DNA of 64,000 nucleotides from Pelagibacterium lacus (GTDB lineage: Bacteria; Pseudomonadota; Alphaproteobacteria; Rhizobiales; Devosiaceae): contig NZ_QQNH01000011.1 in NCBI RefSeq assembly GCF_003345525.1, positions 1 through 64,000 of the forward strand. The letters are read 5' to 3'. Under the pieces are notes generated by a model. The model made no database searches. It was not told the origin of the DNA and saw only the letters and a program-made list of their open reading frames with translations. The translations under genes were made by a program, and so were the position numbers. Numbering within the stretch: the stretch's first letter is position 1; the number at the start of each line of letters is the position of its first letter. This document shows, piece after piece, positions 1 through 8,372 of the stretch.

Positions 1-60
1 CGCGCGACCCACTTCCTAAGCTTCTTGCAACTCGCCGCAGCAATGCTGTGGATGCGATGA
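1..60 (+). mobile_element. 3' end of a transposase-like ORF (cut by window edge)
   Basis: Frame 1 is open from the window edge to a TGA at 58-60 and encodes a 19-residue tail ending in LQLAAAMLWMR. This resembles the C-terminal end of IS5-family DDE transposases, which finish with a similar hydrophobic helix shortly before the right inverted repeat. The roughly 15 bases after the stop would then be the right end of the insertion sequence. The catalytic core and left end lie outside the window, so family assignment is inference from a short stretch. Confidence 0.5.
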
Positions 61-74
61 ATGTCGATTCAGCC

Positions 75-143
75 TAGAGTGCTGCCAGCAAAAGTGGACA
101 CCACTTTTGCGGTTCGGCAGCGCGACAAACTTGAAGTGCTTAC
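75..143 (+). repeat. Palindromic intergenic element, copy A
   Basis: The element opens with TAGAGTGC, followed by a nested hairpin: GCTGCC (81-86) pairs with GGCAGC (116-121), and GCAAAAGTGG (88-97) pairs with CCACTTTTGC (101-110) around an ACA loop. It shares its opening block and the overall AAAAGT...ACTTTT hairpin plan with copies at 6696 and 16171. The architecture resembles the intergenic palindromic mosaic elements known from Rhizobiales; identity with a named family is not established. It overlaps the last codons of the D,D-carboxypeptidase gene. Confidence 0.6.
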
Positions 144-1330
144 AGTCCCAGCGGGCGGGGGCGCGGCAGCGGCACGCCGGGCACGGACGCCGGCGGCTGG
201 TTGGGGGTCAGCGAGACGATGGACGAATCGCCATAGGCGATCTCGCCCGCCGCGCTGCCGGCGGCCATCATGGGCACCGGTCCGCCGGCCATGGCCGGGC
301 GCGGGCGGGGCAGGGGGACATTGCTGGCCAACCGGCCCAGAATGGTGGCCCGGTGGGTGGGCGGCACGATGGTGTCGGTGAGATAGCTCATCTGCCCTTC
401 CAGCCCCAGCGGGAATTCGGCGATGCGTTCGGCGCGGTAATTGGCGGCATTGGCGCCGCAGATGTCGGCGCGCATGTCGACCGCGATCAGCCCGGGGCGG
501 TTGGCGATCTGGGTCACCGTCATCCCCATGCCGCGATAGCCGCCGGCAAAGCCGGAAAACAGCATCTGGGCGGTCATCTCGCCGCGCTCGCGCGAGGAGT
601 TGGCACCCAGCACCACCGCCATCAGTTGCCGGCCGGACCGGGTCGCGGTGGCGACGATGTTGAGCCCGGACGCGCAGACATAGCCGGTCTTCATCCCGTC
701 GGTGCCGGCAAAGCCGGTCAGCAATTCATTGTTGGCGTGCGAGCGCGACTGGCCGGCCTCCACCGTGCGGGTGGAGAACATGGTGTCATATTGCGGGAAG
801 CGGGCCCTGATGGTCAGCGCGATCATCGCCATGTCGCGGGCGGTGGTCACCTGGGCCGGCTCGTGCAGGCCGTGCGGGTTGACGAAATAGGTGCCGTCGA
901 GCCCCATCATCTGGGCGCGGGCGTTCATCATGGCGACGAAGGCCGGCTCGCTCCCGGCGATGGTCTCCCCGATGGCCACGGCGATGTCGTTGGCCGATTT
1001 GACGATGAGGAAATAGAGCGCGTCCTCGAGCGAGATAGCCGTGCCTTCCGGCAGGCCCAGTTTCGAGGGAGCGACCGACAGCGCATTGGCCGAGGTGATC
1101 ACCGGGGTCGAGAGCGAGGCCTGTCCCGTCTCGATGGCCTCGAAGGCGATCAGCGCCGTCATCAGCTTGGTGAGCGAGGCGGGGTGCCAGGGGACGTCCG
1201 CGTCCCGCGCGTGCAGCACCTCATTGGTGCGCATGTCGATCAGCAGCTGCGGCATGGCCTGAATCGGGGCCGCCGCCAGAAGAGCGAGGACCAGAAGCAG
1301 CAGGGACAGGGGACGGCGCGCCAACAACAC
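140..1330 (-). CDS. D-alanyl-D-alanine carboxypeptidase (S11 family, DacF/DacC-like)
   Basis: Periplasmic serine peptidase that trims the terminal D-Ala from peptidoglycan pentapeptides. A hydrophobic signal sequence occupies residues 8-25. The three penicillin-binding motifs are present: SLTK at 52-55 (nucleophile Ser52), SAN at 112-114 and KTG at 214-216. The C-terminal part contains two copies of a proline-arginine motif (VPLPRPRP), the second almost at the end, and no recognisable SPOR domain. The start is a GTG with a GGAG about ten bases upstream. At 396 residues it has normal family length. Function is confident; the exact paralogue name is not. Confidence 0.93.
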   Translation of the reverse strand: MLLARRPLSLLLLVLALLAAAPIQAMPQLLIDMRTNEVLHARDADVPWHPASLTKLMTALIAFEAIETGQASLSTPVITSANALSVAPSKLGLPEGTAISLEDALYFLIVKSANDIAVAIGETIAGSEPAFVAMMNARAQMMGLDGTYFVNPHGLHEPAQVTTARDMAMIALTIRARFPQYDTMFSTRTVEAGQSRSHANNELLTGFAGTDGMKTGYVCASGLNIVATATRSGRQLMAVVLGANSSRERGEMTAQMLFSGFAGGYRGMGMTVTQIANRPGLIAVDMRADICGANAANYRAERIAEFPLGLEGQMSYLTDTIVPPTHRATILGRLASNVPLPRPRPAMAGGPVPMMAAGSAAGEIAYGDSSIVSLTPNQPPASVPGVPLPRPRPLGL

Positions 1331-1420
1331 GTGTGAAAAGCTCCATTGTCAGGCCGCTAGGCGCGGCACAACCTGCTTAACAGGCCAATTTTGGCCAAAC
1401 AATGCCCGCCCGCAAAACGC

Positions 1421-2029
1421 TCAGCCGATGTCGCGGATCGGCTTCCAGGTGACGAAGCGGTAGATATAGACCACCACCACCAGCACCACCACCGCGGTGG
1501 AGACCGGGTCGACCCACTCCTCGACATGGTGGTAATTCTCGTGCAGAATCAATCCGGTACCGGTGAGGAATCCCGTCCACAGCGTGGTTCCGACCGTGGT
1601 GACGGCGAGGAATTTCCACACCGGCATGGCCGCGAGTCCGGCCGGAACCGAGATCAGGGTGCGGATCGCCGGGATGAGGCGCCCGGCCAGCACCGCCCAG
1701 ACCCCATAGCGGTCGAACCAGTGGACCGCCATGTCGATATCGGCTTCGCTGATCGTGGCGACTCGGCCTAACCAGTTGCAAAGCCTGCGGAATCTTTCGA
1801 TGCCCAGCAGGCGGGCCACGGCGTACCAGGCCGAGGTTCCGGCCACCGAACCGGCGATTCCGGCTCCCATCACCCCCCAGAAACTGAGCTGCCCCTGCGC
1901 CGCCGCATAGCCGGCAAAGGGCATGATCAGTTCTGACGGGATGGGGGGAAACAGGTTTTCGAGGACCATCAGCAGGAAAATTCCCACATAACCAGAATGG
2001 GTTATGGTCTCGATGATCCATTCACTCAT
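1421..2029 (-). CDS. DedA family membrane protein
   Basis: Polytopic inner-membrane protein of the DedA/SNARE-associated superfamily, 202 residues, the usual length. Family members take part in lipid flipping, envelope homeostasis and membrane potential. Visible traits are the hydrophobic N-terminus with ENLFPPIPSE near residues 24-33, the conserved GRLIPAIR segment near 116-123 followed by a VPAG turn, and a C-terminal hydrophobic helix. It is transcribed toward the D,D-carboxypeptidase with a 90-base gap, so cotranscription is possible but not shown. The substrate cannot be read from sequence. Confidence 0.92.
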   Translation of the reverse strand: MSEWIIETITHSGYVGIFLLMVLENLFPPIPSELIMPFAGYAAAQGQLSFWGVMGAGIAGSVAGTSAWYAVARLLGIERFRRLCNWLGRVATISEADIDMAVHWFDRYGVWAVLAGRLIPAIRTLISVPAGLAAMPVWKFLAVTTVGTTLWTGFLTGTGLILHENYHHVEEWVDPVSTAVVVLVVVVYIYRFVTWKPIRDIG

Positions 2030-2055
2030 GCCGCGGCTGGTCCTTGAGCATCGGG

Positions 2056-2142
2056 TGGTGCGGGCGGTCGGAATCGAACCGACACTCTGTTTCCAGAACC
2101 AGATTTTGAGTCTAGCGCGTCTACCAGTTCCGCCACGCCCGC
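2056..2142 (-). tRNA. tRNA-Leu (anticodon CAA)
   Basis: On the minus strand the 87-base gene starts GCGGGCG and ends CGCCCGCACCA, giving a seven-base acceptor stem with the CCA encoded. The anticodon loop CTCAAAA gives CAA, reading UUG. A long variable arm (around TGGTTCTGGAAACAGAGTG) is typical of a class II tRNA-Leu, and the TTCGATTCC T-loop is present. Confidence 0.96.
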
Positions 2143-2354
2143 AGCAGGTCGGTATGGTGGCGGACTATAGGGAAAGCCGGGCCCGCGTCAATCTCCCAAT
2201 TGACCGCCACGGGCCTAATCCTGTCGTTTTTTCATGGAGTTCGGCCGGATGGGGCGCTGCCGTAAATCCGGCGTGATGGTGATTGCAAATGCCGCCGCGA
2301 TGCGCAAAGTCTGCTTGCCGTCCGGCCGATTGTCCCTTGTCCAGAGAGCCTCCC

Positions 2355-2867
2355 ATGATCCCGACCGCCTTTTCCACCAGCCGCCGCCAGGCCAGCATCG
2401 CCTTCGTCCTCGGCCTTGCGGCCATCCTGGGCGCGCTGGCTTTCCAGTATATCGGCGGGCTCTACCCTTGCGAATTGTGCCTCACCCAGCGCTGGCCCTA
2501 CTATATCGGCCTGCCTTTGCTGGCGCTCGCCGTGGTGGCGTGGGACCGGCTGCCGCTGTGGGTTCGCCTCGCGCTTCTGGGCGCCGTGGCGGCGCTTTTT
2601 GCCTGGGGCGCCGGGGTTGGCGTTTATCACGCCGGGGTCGAATGGGGCTTCTGGCCGGGCCCGCAGAGCTGCACCGGGGTGGGGGACGAAGCGGTCAGCC
2701 TCGACATGCTGGGGGATATGAGCAATGCCCGCGTCGTCCCGTGCGACGCTATCCAATGGGAATTGCTGGGGATTTCCCTGGCCGGGTTCAACGCGCTGAT
2801 CTCGGCCGCCATCGTGGTACTGCTGGTCGCCGGTATCGTCGGCCAGCTGCGGCGCGCCCAGGCCTAA
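2355..2867 (+). CDS. dsbB: Disulfide bond formation protein B (DsbB family)
   Basis: Inner-membrane quinone reductase that reoxidises a DsbA-like periplasmic thiol oxidase. With the ATG at 2355 the product is 170 residues with four transmembrane segments. The first periplasmic loop has the redox pair C39-x-x-C42 (PCELC) and the second has C106 and C130, the full set for a functional DsbB. An in-frame upstream extension to 2283 exists, but ATG 2355 has a purine-rich site before it and gives the normal length. It lies convergent with the HNH gene, whose stop overlaps its own. Confidence 0.93.
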   Translation: MIPTAFSTSRRQASIAFVLGLAAILGALAFQYIGGLYPCELCLTQRWPYYIGLPLLALAVVAWDRLPLWVRLALLGAVAALFAWGAGVGVYHAGVEWGFWPGPQSCTGVGDEAVSLDMLGDMSNARVVPCDAIQWELLGISLAGFNALISAAIVVLLVAGIVGQLRRAQA

Positions 2868-3421
2868 GGCTCGAGCTCGATGTCCCAATAGAGGTAGTCG
2901 ATCCAGCTTTCGTGCAGATAGTTGGGCGGAAAGGCGCGGCCGTTATTGTGCAAGTCGTGCACGGTCGGCTGATAGGGCGTCTGGTGCGGGATCATGCCGA
3001 TATCGCGGGGCATGCGATTGGCCTTGCGCAGATTGCAGGGCGAGCAGGCGGCGACGACGTTGTCCCAAGTGGTGCGCCCGCCGCGCGAGCGCGGGATGAC
3101 GTGGTCGAAGGTCAGGTCGTGCCGCGATCCGCAATACTGGCACTGGAAGCGGTCCCGGAGGAAAACGTTGAAGCGGGTGAAGGCGGGGTATTTGGCGGGA
3201 TGAACATAGTCCTTGAGCGAGATGACGCTGGGAATGCGCATCTCGAAGCTGGGACTTCGGACCACCGCGTCATATTCGGAGACGATATGAACCCGTTCGA
3301 GGCAGACCGCCTTGATCGCATCCTGCCAGCTCCACAGCGACAGGGGATAGTAGCTGAGCGGACGGTAGTCGGCGTTCAGCACCAGGGCAGGACAGGCTTG
3401 GGGTGACACGTGGACGGTCAC
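2864..3421 (-). CDS. HNH endonuclease family protein
   Basis: Predicted metal-dependent HNH nuclease of 185 residues, of the type conserved in alphaproteobacterial core genomes; its cellular role is unknown. The domain shows C94-x2-C97 and C126-x2-C129 zinc ligands, a DH pair at 106-107 and Asn121, the H-N-H residues. The frame stays open far upstream, but the start is best placed at GTG 3421, because GGAG stands just before it and the N-terminus (MTVHVSPQACPALVLNADYR) then begins where the conserved part begins. The last bases overlap the stop of dsbB on the other strand. Confidence 0.9.
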   Translation of the reverse strand: MTVHVSPQACPALVLNADYRPLSYYPLSLWSWQDAIKAVCLERVHIVSEYDAVVRSPSFEMRIPSVISLKDYVHPAKYPAFTRFNVFLRDRFQCQYCGSRHDLTFDHVIPRSRGGRTTWDNVVAACSPCNLRKANRMPRDIGMIPHQTPYQPTVHDLHNNGRAFPPNYLHESWIDYLYWDIELEP

Positions 3422-3558
3422 AGGATCCTCCGGGGCAGGTACTCGCTCCCCGTCGCGCTTCCTTGGCCAGGACCATGCCGGAAGCGCTCCGGCGATTCCT
3501 TGGCCATAGTGTATTCCTCTTGTGACAGAGCTGTGAAGAACTTTGTTGATAATCGGGG

Positions 3559-4224
3559 CTAACCCTGTAGCCGCTCGCGGAGAAACCGGCTCGCCGCCTC
3601 GAGCCCGTCCTGGCCGATCGCATGGCCCGTTCCCTCGGAAACGAACAGGCGCGCATCGATGCCCAGGTCGATGAGAACCGGCTGGGCCGCTTCGCTGCCG
3701 ATCACCGGAACCACCTCGTCCATATCCCCGTGGACGAGCAGGACCGGGGGTTTCGATTGCAGTTCGCCGGCCAGTTTTTCCGGCGAGACGAGCAGGCCGG
3801 AAAAGGCGATGATTCCCTTGAGCGCGGTCGGCAGCCGCAGCCCGGTATGCAGCGCCATCATGGCGCCCTGGGAGAAGCCGGCCAGCACCGTGTCCGCCGG
3901 CCCGAGCCCGGTCTGGGCCCATAGGTCCTCGAGGAAGGCGGTGATGACCGGTGCGGCAGTTGCCGCGCCCACCAGCCGTGACAGGTCGCGGTCGCGTTCC
4001 AGGTCGAGCGGGAACCACTGGTAGCCGAACGGATTGCCGCCGCACACTTCCGGCGCGTTGGGGGCGATGAAGGCGGTGTCGGGGAAGCTGTCGCGCCAGA
4101 ACTGGCCCAGGGCGATGAGGTCGCGCCCGTCCGACCCATAGCCATGCAGCAGCACCACGAGGCTTTTGGCGTGGCCTGAAGCCGCGGGCAGCATGGGGCC
4201 GGAGAGTTTGACGGGTTCGGTCAT
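3559..4224 (-). CDS. Alpha/beta hydrolase, phospholipase/carboxylesterase type
   Basis: Cytosolic serine esterase related to YpfH and bacterial carboxylesterases, 221 residues. The oxyanion segment LLHGYGSDG lies at 25-33, the nucleophile elbow is GFSQG with Ser118, and the rest of the triad is likely Asp169 (in HGDMDEVVP) and His201 (in GTGHAIG). Family members hydrolyse short acyl esters or thioesters; the physiological substrate is not evident. The gene follows the glycosylase gene on the same strand after 17 bases, so cotranscription is plausible. Confidence 0.9.
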   Translation of the reverse strand: MTEPVKLSGPMLPAASGHAKSLVVLLHGYGSDGRDLIALGQFWRDSFPDTAFIAPNAPEVCGGNPFGYQWFPLDLERDRDLSRLVGAATAAPVITAFLEDLWAQTGLGPADTVLAGFSQGAMMALHTGLRLPTALKGIIAFSGLLVSPEKLAGELQSKPPVLLVHGDMDEVVPVIGSEAAQPVLIDLGIDARLFVSEGTGHAIGQDGLEAASRFLRERLQG

Positions 4225-4241
4225 TGAAAATCCTTAAAAAA

Positions 4242-4937
4242 TCAGAGGGCGTCCCAGGCGTCGGAATTCTTCATAGCTGAAAAATAGCGCCAGAACATGA
4301 TGGCGGCCGCGCCCCGGTGCGGCGTCCAGTGCGCGGCGAGGGCGATCAGTTCCTTGGGCAGGGGCCGTTCGGGAAGGTCGAAGGCGTGGGCGACGGCCTT
4401 CTGCAGGGCCAGGTCCCCGGCGGGAAAGACGTCCGGGTGCCCGGCGCAGAACAGCAGGTAGATTTCCGCCGTCCAGGGACCGATGCCCTTGAGCCGGGTC
4501 AGGCTGGCGATGGCGGCTTCGGCGTCCAGCGCGTCGAGGGCTGAAAAGTCGAGCGTCCGGTCAGCGACCGCCAGGGCGACGCCGCGAATGGTCTCGTATT
4601 TGCCGCGCGACAGGCCGGTCCTGCGCAGCGTCGCCTCGTCAAAGGCCAGATAGGCCTCCGGCGTAATCGCTCCCAGGGCTTCGACCCGGCTCCAGATGGC
4701 GCGGGCCGAGGCGACCGAAAGCTGCTGGCCACAGACGATCCGCGCCATGCCCTCGAACCCTTTGGGCGAAATGCGCGGGGCGATCTCGCCAGCCCGGACA
4801 ATAGCCCGGGCGAGGCGTTCATCGAGGCGGCCCAAGGCTTTGAGATGGAGGTCCAGCGCCTGGGCGGAGTCGAGCCGGGGTGGAGCGGCGGACGCGCCCG
4901 TGCTAGGAGCCTGGCTTGAGATATCGGGGCGGGTCAT
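4242..4937 (-). CDS. DNA-3-methyladenine glycosylase II (AlkA-type, HhH-GPD)
   Basis: Base-excision repair glycosylase that removes alkylated purines. The helix-hairpin-helix sits around residues 149-159 (LKGIGPWTAEI) and the catalytic Asp is D175 in PAGDLALQK. With ATG 4937 the protein is 231 residues; a TTG 45 bases upstream would extend it into the gluQ coding region and is less likely. The ATG shares the tetranucleotide CATG with the divergent gluQ start, so the two genes have no intergenic space at all. Confidence 0.9.
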   Translation of the reverse strand: MTRPDISSQAPSTGASAAPPRLDSAQALDLHLKALGRLDERLARAIVRAGEIAPRISPKGFEGMARIVCGQQLSVASARAIWSRVEALGAITPEAYLAFDEATLRRTGLSRGKYETIRGVALAVADRTLDFSALDALDAEAAIASLTRLKGIGPWTAEIYLLFCAGHPDVFPAGDLALQKAVAHAFDLPERPLPKELIALAAHWTPHRGAAAIMFWRYFSAMKNSDAWDAL

Positions 4938-5817
4938 GTCACTACCATCTCTACCGATTTTCCGCTTTGCGCCAAGCCCCAACGGTCGATTGCATCTCGG
5001 GCATGCCTATTCGGCGCTCTATACCGATCATTGGGCCCGGGCCATGGGCGGGACCATGCTCCTGCGCATCGAGGACATCGATATCGGGCGGTGTCGACCC
5101 GAATTCGTCGAGGCGATTTTCGACGACCTGCGTTGGCTCGGGCTGGACTGGCCGCAACCGGTGCGTTTCCAGTCCCATCATTTCGACGACTACCAAGGGG
5201 CCTTCGCGCGGCTCAAGGCGCGGGATCTGGTCTATCCCTGCTTTTGCACCCGGGCCCAGATCAGGGCCGCCGGGGGCAGCGGAACCGATCCCGATGGGGC
5301 GCCGCTCTATCCGGGTACCTGCCGGCACCTCGCCCCCGAGGAGCGGGAGCGGCGTTTTGCCGCTGGGGAGCGGGCGCAGTGGCGGCTCGACATAGAGGCG
5401 GCGCTGCGCGTCGCCGCCCATCCGGCCATCCGCGAAGCCATGCCCGATCCCGACAGCCGGCCGGCCAGCCGTGCGGCCGATCCGGCCCGCTGGGGCGATG
5501 TGGTCCTGGTGCGCAAGGACATCCCCACCAGCTATCACCTTTCGGTGGTGGTGGACGACGCGCTGCAAGGCGTCGGCCATGTGACGCGGGGCATGGATCT
5601 CTACGCGGCCACCGACATCCACGTGCTGCTGCAGGGGTTGCTCGGCCTGCCGCCACCGCTCTACACCCATCACCGCCTGGTGCTCGATCGGGACGCGGAC
5701 AAGCTGTCCAAGTCGCGCCGCTCGGAAAGCCTCGGCGATCTGCGGGAAAAGGGCTGGTCGGCCGCTGCGGTGCGGCATCATCTCGGCTTTGAGGAGGCGA
5801 GCCCGCGCTTTACATGA
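4936..5817 (+). CDS. gluQ: Glutamyl-Q tRNA(Asp) synthetase
   Basis: Paralogue of glutamyl-tRNA synthetase lacking the anticodon-binding domain; it attaches glutamate to queuosine 34 of tRNA-Asp. At 293 residues it has the short YadB/GluQ length. The class I signatures are HLGH (20-23) and KLSKS (256-260). A zinc site is visible as C102-x-C104, Tyr125 and C129. The chosen ATG 4936 gives the canonical FRFAPSPNGRLHLGH start; the frame continues upstream only through antisense of the glycosylase gene. A queuosine-precursor transporter of YhhQ type is encoded at 32914. Confidence 0.95.
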   Translation: MSLPSLPIFRFAPSPNGRLHLGHAYSALYTDHWARAMGGTMLLRIEDIDIGRCRPEFVEAIFDDLRWLGLDWPQPVRFQSHHFDDYQGAFARLKARDLVYPCFCTRAQIRAAGGSGTDPDGAPLYPGTCRHLAPEERERRFAAGERAQWRLDIEAALRVAAHPAIREAMPDPDSRPASRAADPARWGDVVLVRKDIPTSYHLSVVVDDALQGVGHVTRGMDLYAATDIHVLLQGLLGLPPPLYTHHRLVLDRDADKLSKSRRSESLGDLREKGWSAAAVRHHLGFEEASPRFT

Positions 5818-5896
5818 CGCCTGGAAATGGCGCATGAGCTTTGTAGAGGACTTCGGTCGGCGCGGCGTGCGCCGATCCCAATCGGGAAGTATTCGA

Positions 5897-6094
5897 ATGC
5901 AGGCGGCGACCAATATCCTGATCATCATCGCCATCGGGGCGACGGCGATCATCCTGGGCATGGGGCTTTTCAACATGTTCAGGGGCGGATCGGGCAATAC
6001 CAGCCAGAAGCTGATGCGGGCCCGCGTGATCATGCAGGCCATTGCCGTGGCGCTGCTCATGGCCGCGCTGTTTCTCTTCGGTCCGCACCGCTAG
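5897..6094 (+). CDS. Twin transmembrane helix small protein (HIG1 domain)
   Basis: A 65-residue membrane protein with two hydrophobic helices (about 6-27 and 45-62) separated by a basic loop, GGSGNTSQKLMRARV, which is the HIG1/RCF1 pattern. In mitochondria and alphaproteobacteria such proteins associate with respiratory supercomplexes; the role here is inferred. The ATG at 5897 follows GGGAAG and gives the standard length, although the frame is open further upstream. It precedes the adenosyltransferase by 13 bases. Confidence 0.85.
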   Translation: MQAATNILIIIAIGATAIILGMGLFNMFRGGSGNTSQKLMRARVIMQAIAVALLMAALFLFGPHR

Positions 6095-6107
6095 GCAGGC
6101 CCGGTCA

Positions 6108-6698
6108 ATGATCAAGATCAACAAGATCTATACCAGGACTGGCGATGACGGCACCACGGGGCTGGTCGACGGTCCGCGCCGCCACAAGGACGATGTCCGC
6201 ATCGAAGCCTATGGCACGGTCGAAGAGGCCAATGCCGCCATCGGGCTGGTCCGGCTGCACACCCACTCCATGGCGCGGGTCGACCACGCCCTGGCGCGGG
6301 TGCAGAACGATCTGTTCGATCTCGGCTCCGACCTCGCAACCCCGGGGGCCGACGAAGGGCGGGCCTATACGCCGCTGCGGACCACAGCCACACAGGTGGC
6401 CTGGCTCGAAACCCAGATCGACACCTTCAATGCCGCGCTCGAGCCGCTCAAATCCTTCGTGCTGCCGGGCGGGACGCCGCTCGCGGCGGCGCTGCACCTC
6501 GCGCGGACCATCACCCGCCGCGCCGAGCGGGTCTCCGTCACGCTGGGCCGGGCGGAACCCGATATCAACCGGGAAACGGTGCGCTATCTCAACCGCCTGT
6601 CGGACCTGTTGTTCGTTCTTGGTCGGGTGGCCAATGAAAACGGCACGAAGGACGTGCTCTGGGAACCAGGCAAGAACACCGGCAGCAAGCGATCCTAG
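6108..6698 (+). CDS. Cob(I)alamin adenosyltransferase (PduO/CobO2-type ATR)
   Basis: Transfers the adenosyl group of ATP to cob(I)alamin to give coenzyme B12. The N-terminal ATP-binding signature TRTGDDGTTGLVDG lies at 9-22, with RIEAYGTVEEANA following at 31-43. The C-terminal part carries the family motif NRLSDLLFVLGR. At 196 residues with ATG 6108, it matches PduO-type enzymes rather than CobA-type. The TAG stop is embedded in a palindromic element. It links functionally to cobST at 35.6-38.5 kb. Confidence 0.93.
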   Translation: MIKINKIYTRTGDDGTTGLVDGPRRHKDDVRIEAYGTVEEANAAIGLVRLHTHSMARVDHALARVQNDLFDLGSDLATPGADEGRAYTPLRTTATQVAWLETQIDTFNAALEPLKSFVLPGGTPLAAALHLARTITRRAERVSVTLGRAEPDINRETVRYLNRLSDLLFVLGRVANENGTKDVLWEPGKNTGSKRS

Positions 6699-6757
6699 AG
6701 TGCGACGAGAAAAAGTTGCAGACTTTTCCGTTCCACCGCACGACACATCAACACTCT
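6696..6757 (+). repeat. Palindromic intergenic element, copy B
   Basis: Begins CCTAGAGTGC like copy A. An inner hairpin pairs AAAAGT (6711-6716) with ACTTTT (6722-6727) and an outer stem pairs AGAGTG (6697-6702) with CACTCT (6752-6757). The CGACA block after the hairpin also matches copy A. The stop codon of the adenosyltransferase lies inside the element, so it probably also forms the 3' end of that mRNA. Confidence 0.6.
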
Positions 6758-6841
6758 GGCATCCGCTGCGGGGCCCCAAGCTTTTGTTGAGACCATCGGC
6801 CTATGGTTTGGCCCGATGCCCCAAGGCGGAAGGACCATGCG

Positions 6842-7024
6842 ATGAGCGATATTGCGGTGACGGCGCTTGCCCTCAAACAGGCCCAGACCCTCCATTCGGC
6901 CCAGATCGCCATGACCCGCAAGCAGCATGAAATGGAGATGGACCTCGTTTCCATGCTGGCCGACGCCGTACGCAATGCTCCCGCACCCCAGGGCATGGGC
7001 CTCCAGATCGACAAGCGGGCCTGA
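6842..7024 (+). CDS. Small YjfB-like (putative motility) protein
   Basis: A 60-residue helical protein with a good ribosome site (GGAAGGACC) before ATG 6842. The pattern of an N-terminal IA..ALALKQAQ helix, a central Met/Glu-rich helix and a C-terminal GMGLQIDKRA tail resembles the YjfB putative motility family, which ends in a G-x-x-ID motif. The family function is not established. No motility genes lie nearby. Confidence in it being a gene is higher than in the family assignment. Confidence 0.6.
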   Translation: MSDIAVTALALKQAQTLHSAQIAMTRKQHEMEMDLVSMLADAVRNAPAPQGMGLQIDKRA

Positions 7025-7159
7025 GGTGTCTGCAATCCTATCGATTTCGCCCTACCTCGTTAAACATAGTTCAAGGTGCCGGGTTTCATCGCTGGCCGAT
7101 TGTGGCATCGTCAAACCGGCCCAACTGGCCGACAGCATGAGAATTGGGGAAGCTGTCGC

Positions 7160-8356
7160 ATGATGTTCGAATTCGCCGATGTCGCGATAAGCCTGCTCGG
7201 AGTGCTGGCGGCGCGTCCGGATGCCGAGATGCCGTTGCCGTGCCGCGTCGAACTGCTCGATGCGCAAGGCGTCCGGGCGCTCGACCCGGTGCAATGGGAC
7301 GGCCTGGCGATCAATGCGCTGGAAGACAATCCCTGGCTCGGCCGCCAGATGGTTCTGGCCGGGCTCGATGCCTATGGCGGGGAAAAGGGCTTTCGCGCCC
7401 TCGCGCTGTTCCGGCGCGGGACCGGGGAATTGATCGGTTTCCTGCCGTTCCGGACCATCGGCTTGGGCGGCTGGAGCATTGGCCGGCCGGCGCTCAATCT
7501 CTATCAGGTGGGCGGCATCCCCCTCATCGCGCGCGATCAGGCCCAGGTGGCGATGCTGGCCCTGCTCGGCGTCATGAGCGATGGCAAGGGACTGCCCCGG
7601 CACTGGCTGTTTCCCCATGTGGTCGGCAGCGGACCTTTCGCTGTGCTGGCGCGCTCCATCGGCAAGCGGCTCGGGTTGGAGCTCTCGCTGGCCACCCCCT
7701 ATAGCCGGCCGTTCCTGACCCATGAGGCGGGGGATTTCGCCTCCCATGTGGCCGAGGTGATCGGCCGGAAGCGGGCCCGGGATATCGAGCGCAATCTGCG
7801 GCGGCTTGAGAAACTGGGCCGGCTGGAATTCGAACGCGTGAGCGATGCGGAAATGGTCGCCCGGCGGGTCGAGGATTTCCTGCGCATCGAGGCCTCGGGC
7901 TGGAAGGGGCACAAGGGAACGGCGCTCCTCTCGTCGCGGACCGATACCCAGTTCGCCCGGGCCGCGTTCGGGGGCACCGGCGAGGCGTCGGGACTGGCGA
8001 CCATCGATTCCCTGCTGCTCGACGGCGAGCCCATCGCGGTTTCGATCAATATCTCGGCCGGGGCGACGCTGTTCACGCCCAAATGCGCCTTTGACGAGCG
8101 CTACCGCAAATACGGGCCCGGCATGGCCCTCGAATACAAGGTCGTCGAAGCCTTTTTCGATCAGACCGAGCATCGCGCCATGGATGCGGCGACGACGGTG
8201 GACGGCCACGCCGTCGAGGGGCTGTGGGGGCAGTCGCGGGAGATGGGGACGCTGGTGATCGGCCCGCGCGGACCGGCGACAACGATGCTGGCCGCGGTGC
8301 TCGAGCGCTACAGGGCCACCAAGGACACCTTCAAGAAGGCGCTGGGGCGCGGCTGA
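7160..8356 (+). CDS. BioF2-like GNAT-superfamily acetyltransferase (CelD/BcsL-like)
   Basis: A 398-residue protein with a double-GNAT fold of the Acetyltransf_6 (PF13480) type. The conserved region around residues 200-340 includes a basic helix ([19 protein letters not shown]), the [17 protein letters not shown] segment typical of CelD/BcsL proteins, and [24 protein letters not shown]. Family members are thought to acylate cell-surface polysaccharides. ATG 7160 follows GGGGAAG; a second ATG is adjacent at 7163. It stands alone between the YjfB-like gene and tlpA, so the substrate is unknown. Confidence 0.85.
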   Translation: MMFEFADVAISLLGVLAARPDAEMPLPCRVELLDAQGVRALDPVQWDGLAINALEDNPWLGRQMVLAGLDAYGGEKGFRALALFRRGTGELIGFLPFRTIGLGGWSIGRPALNLYQVGGIPLIARDQAQVAMLALLGVMSDGKGLPRHWLFPHVVGSGPFAVLARSIGKRLGLELSLATPYSRPFLTHEAGDFASHVAEVIGRKRARDIERNLRRLEKLGRLEFERVSDAEMVARRVEDFLRIEASGWKGHKGTALLSSRTDTQFARAAFGGTGEASGLATIDSLLLDGEPIAVSINISAGATLFTPKCAFDERYRKYGPGMALEYKVVEAFFDQTEHRAMDAATTVDGHAVEGLWGQSREMGTLVIGPRGPATTMLAAVLERYRATKDTFKKALGRG

Positions 8357-8372
8357 CGCGCCCCGCTCGGGG

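Noticed and set aside
1388-1402. GGCCAATTTTGGCC palindrome after the DedA gene as a terminator
   Set aside because: There is no T-run on either strand and the loop would be only two bases.
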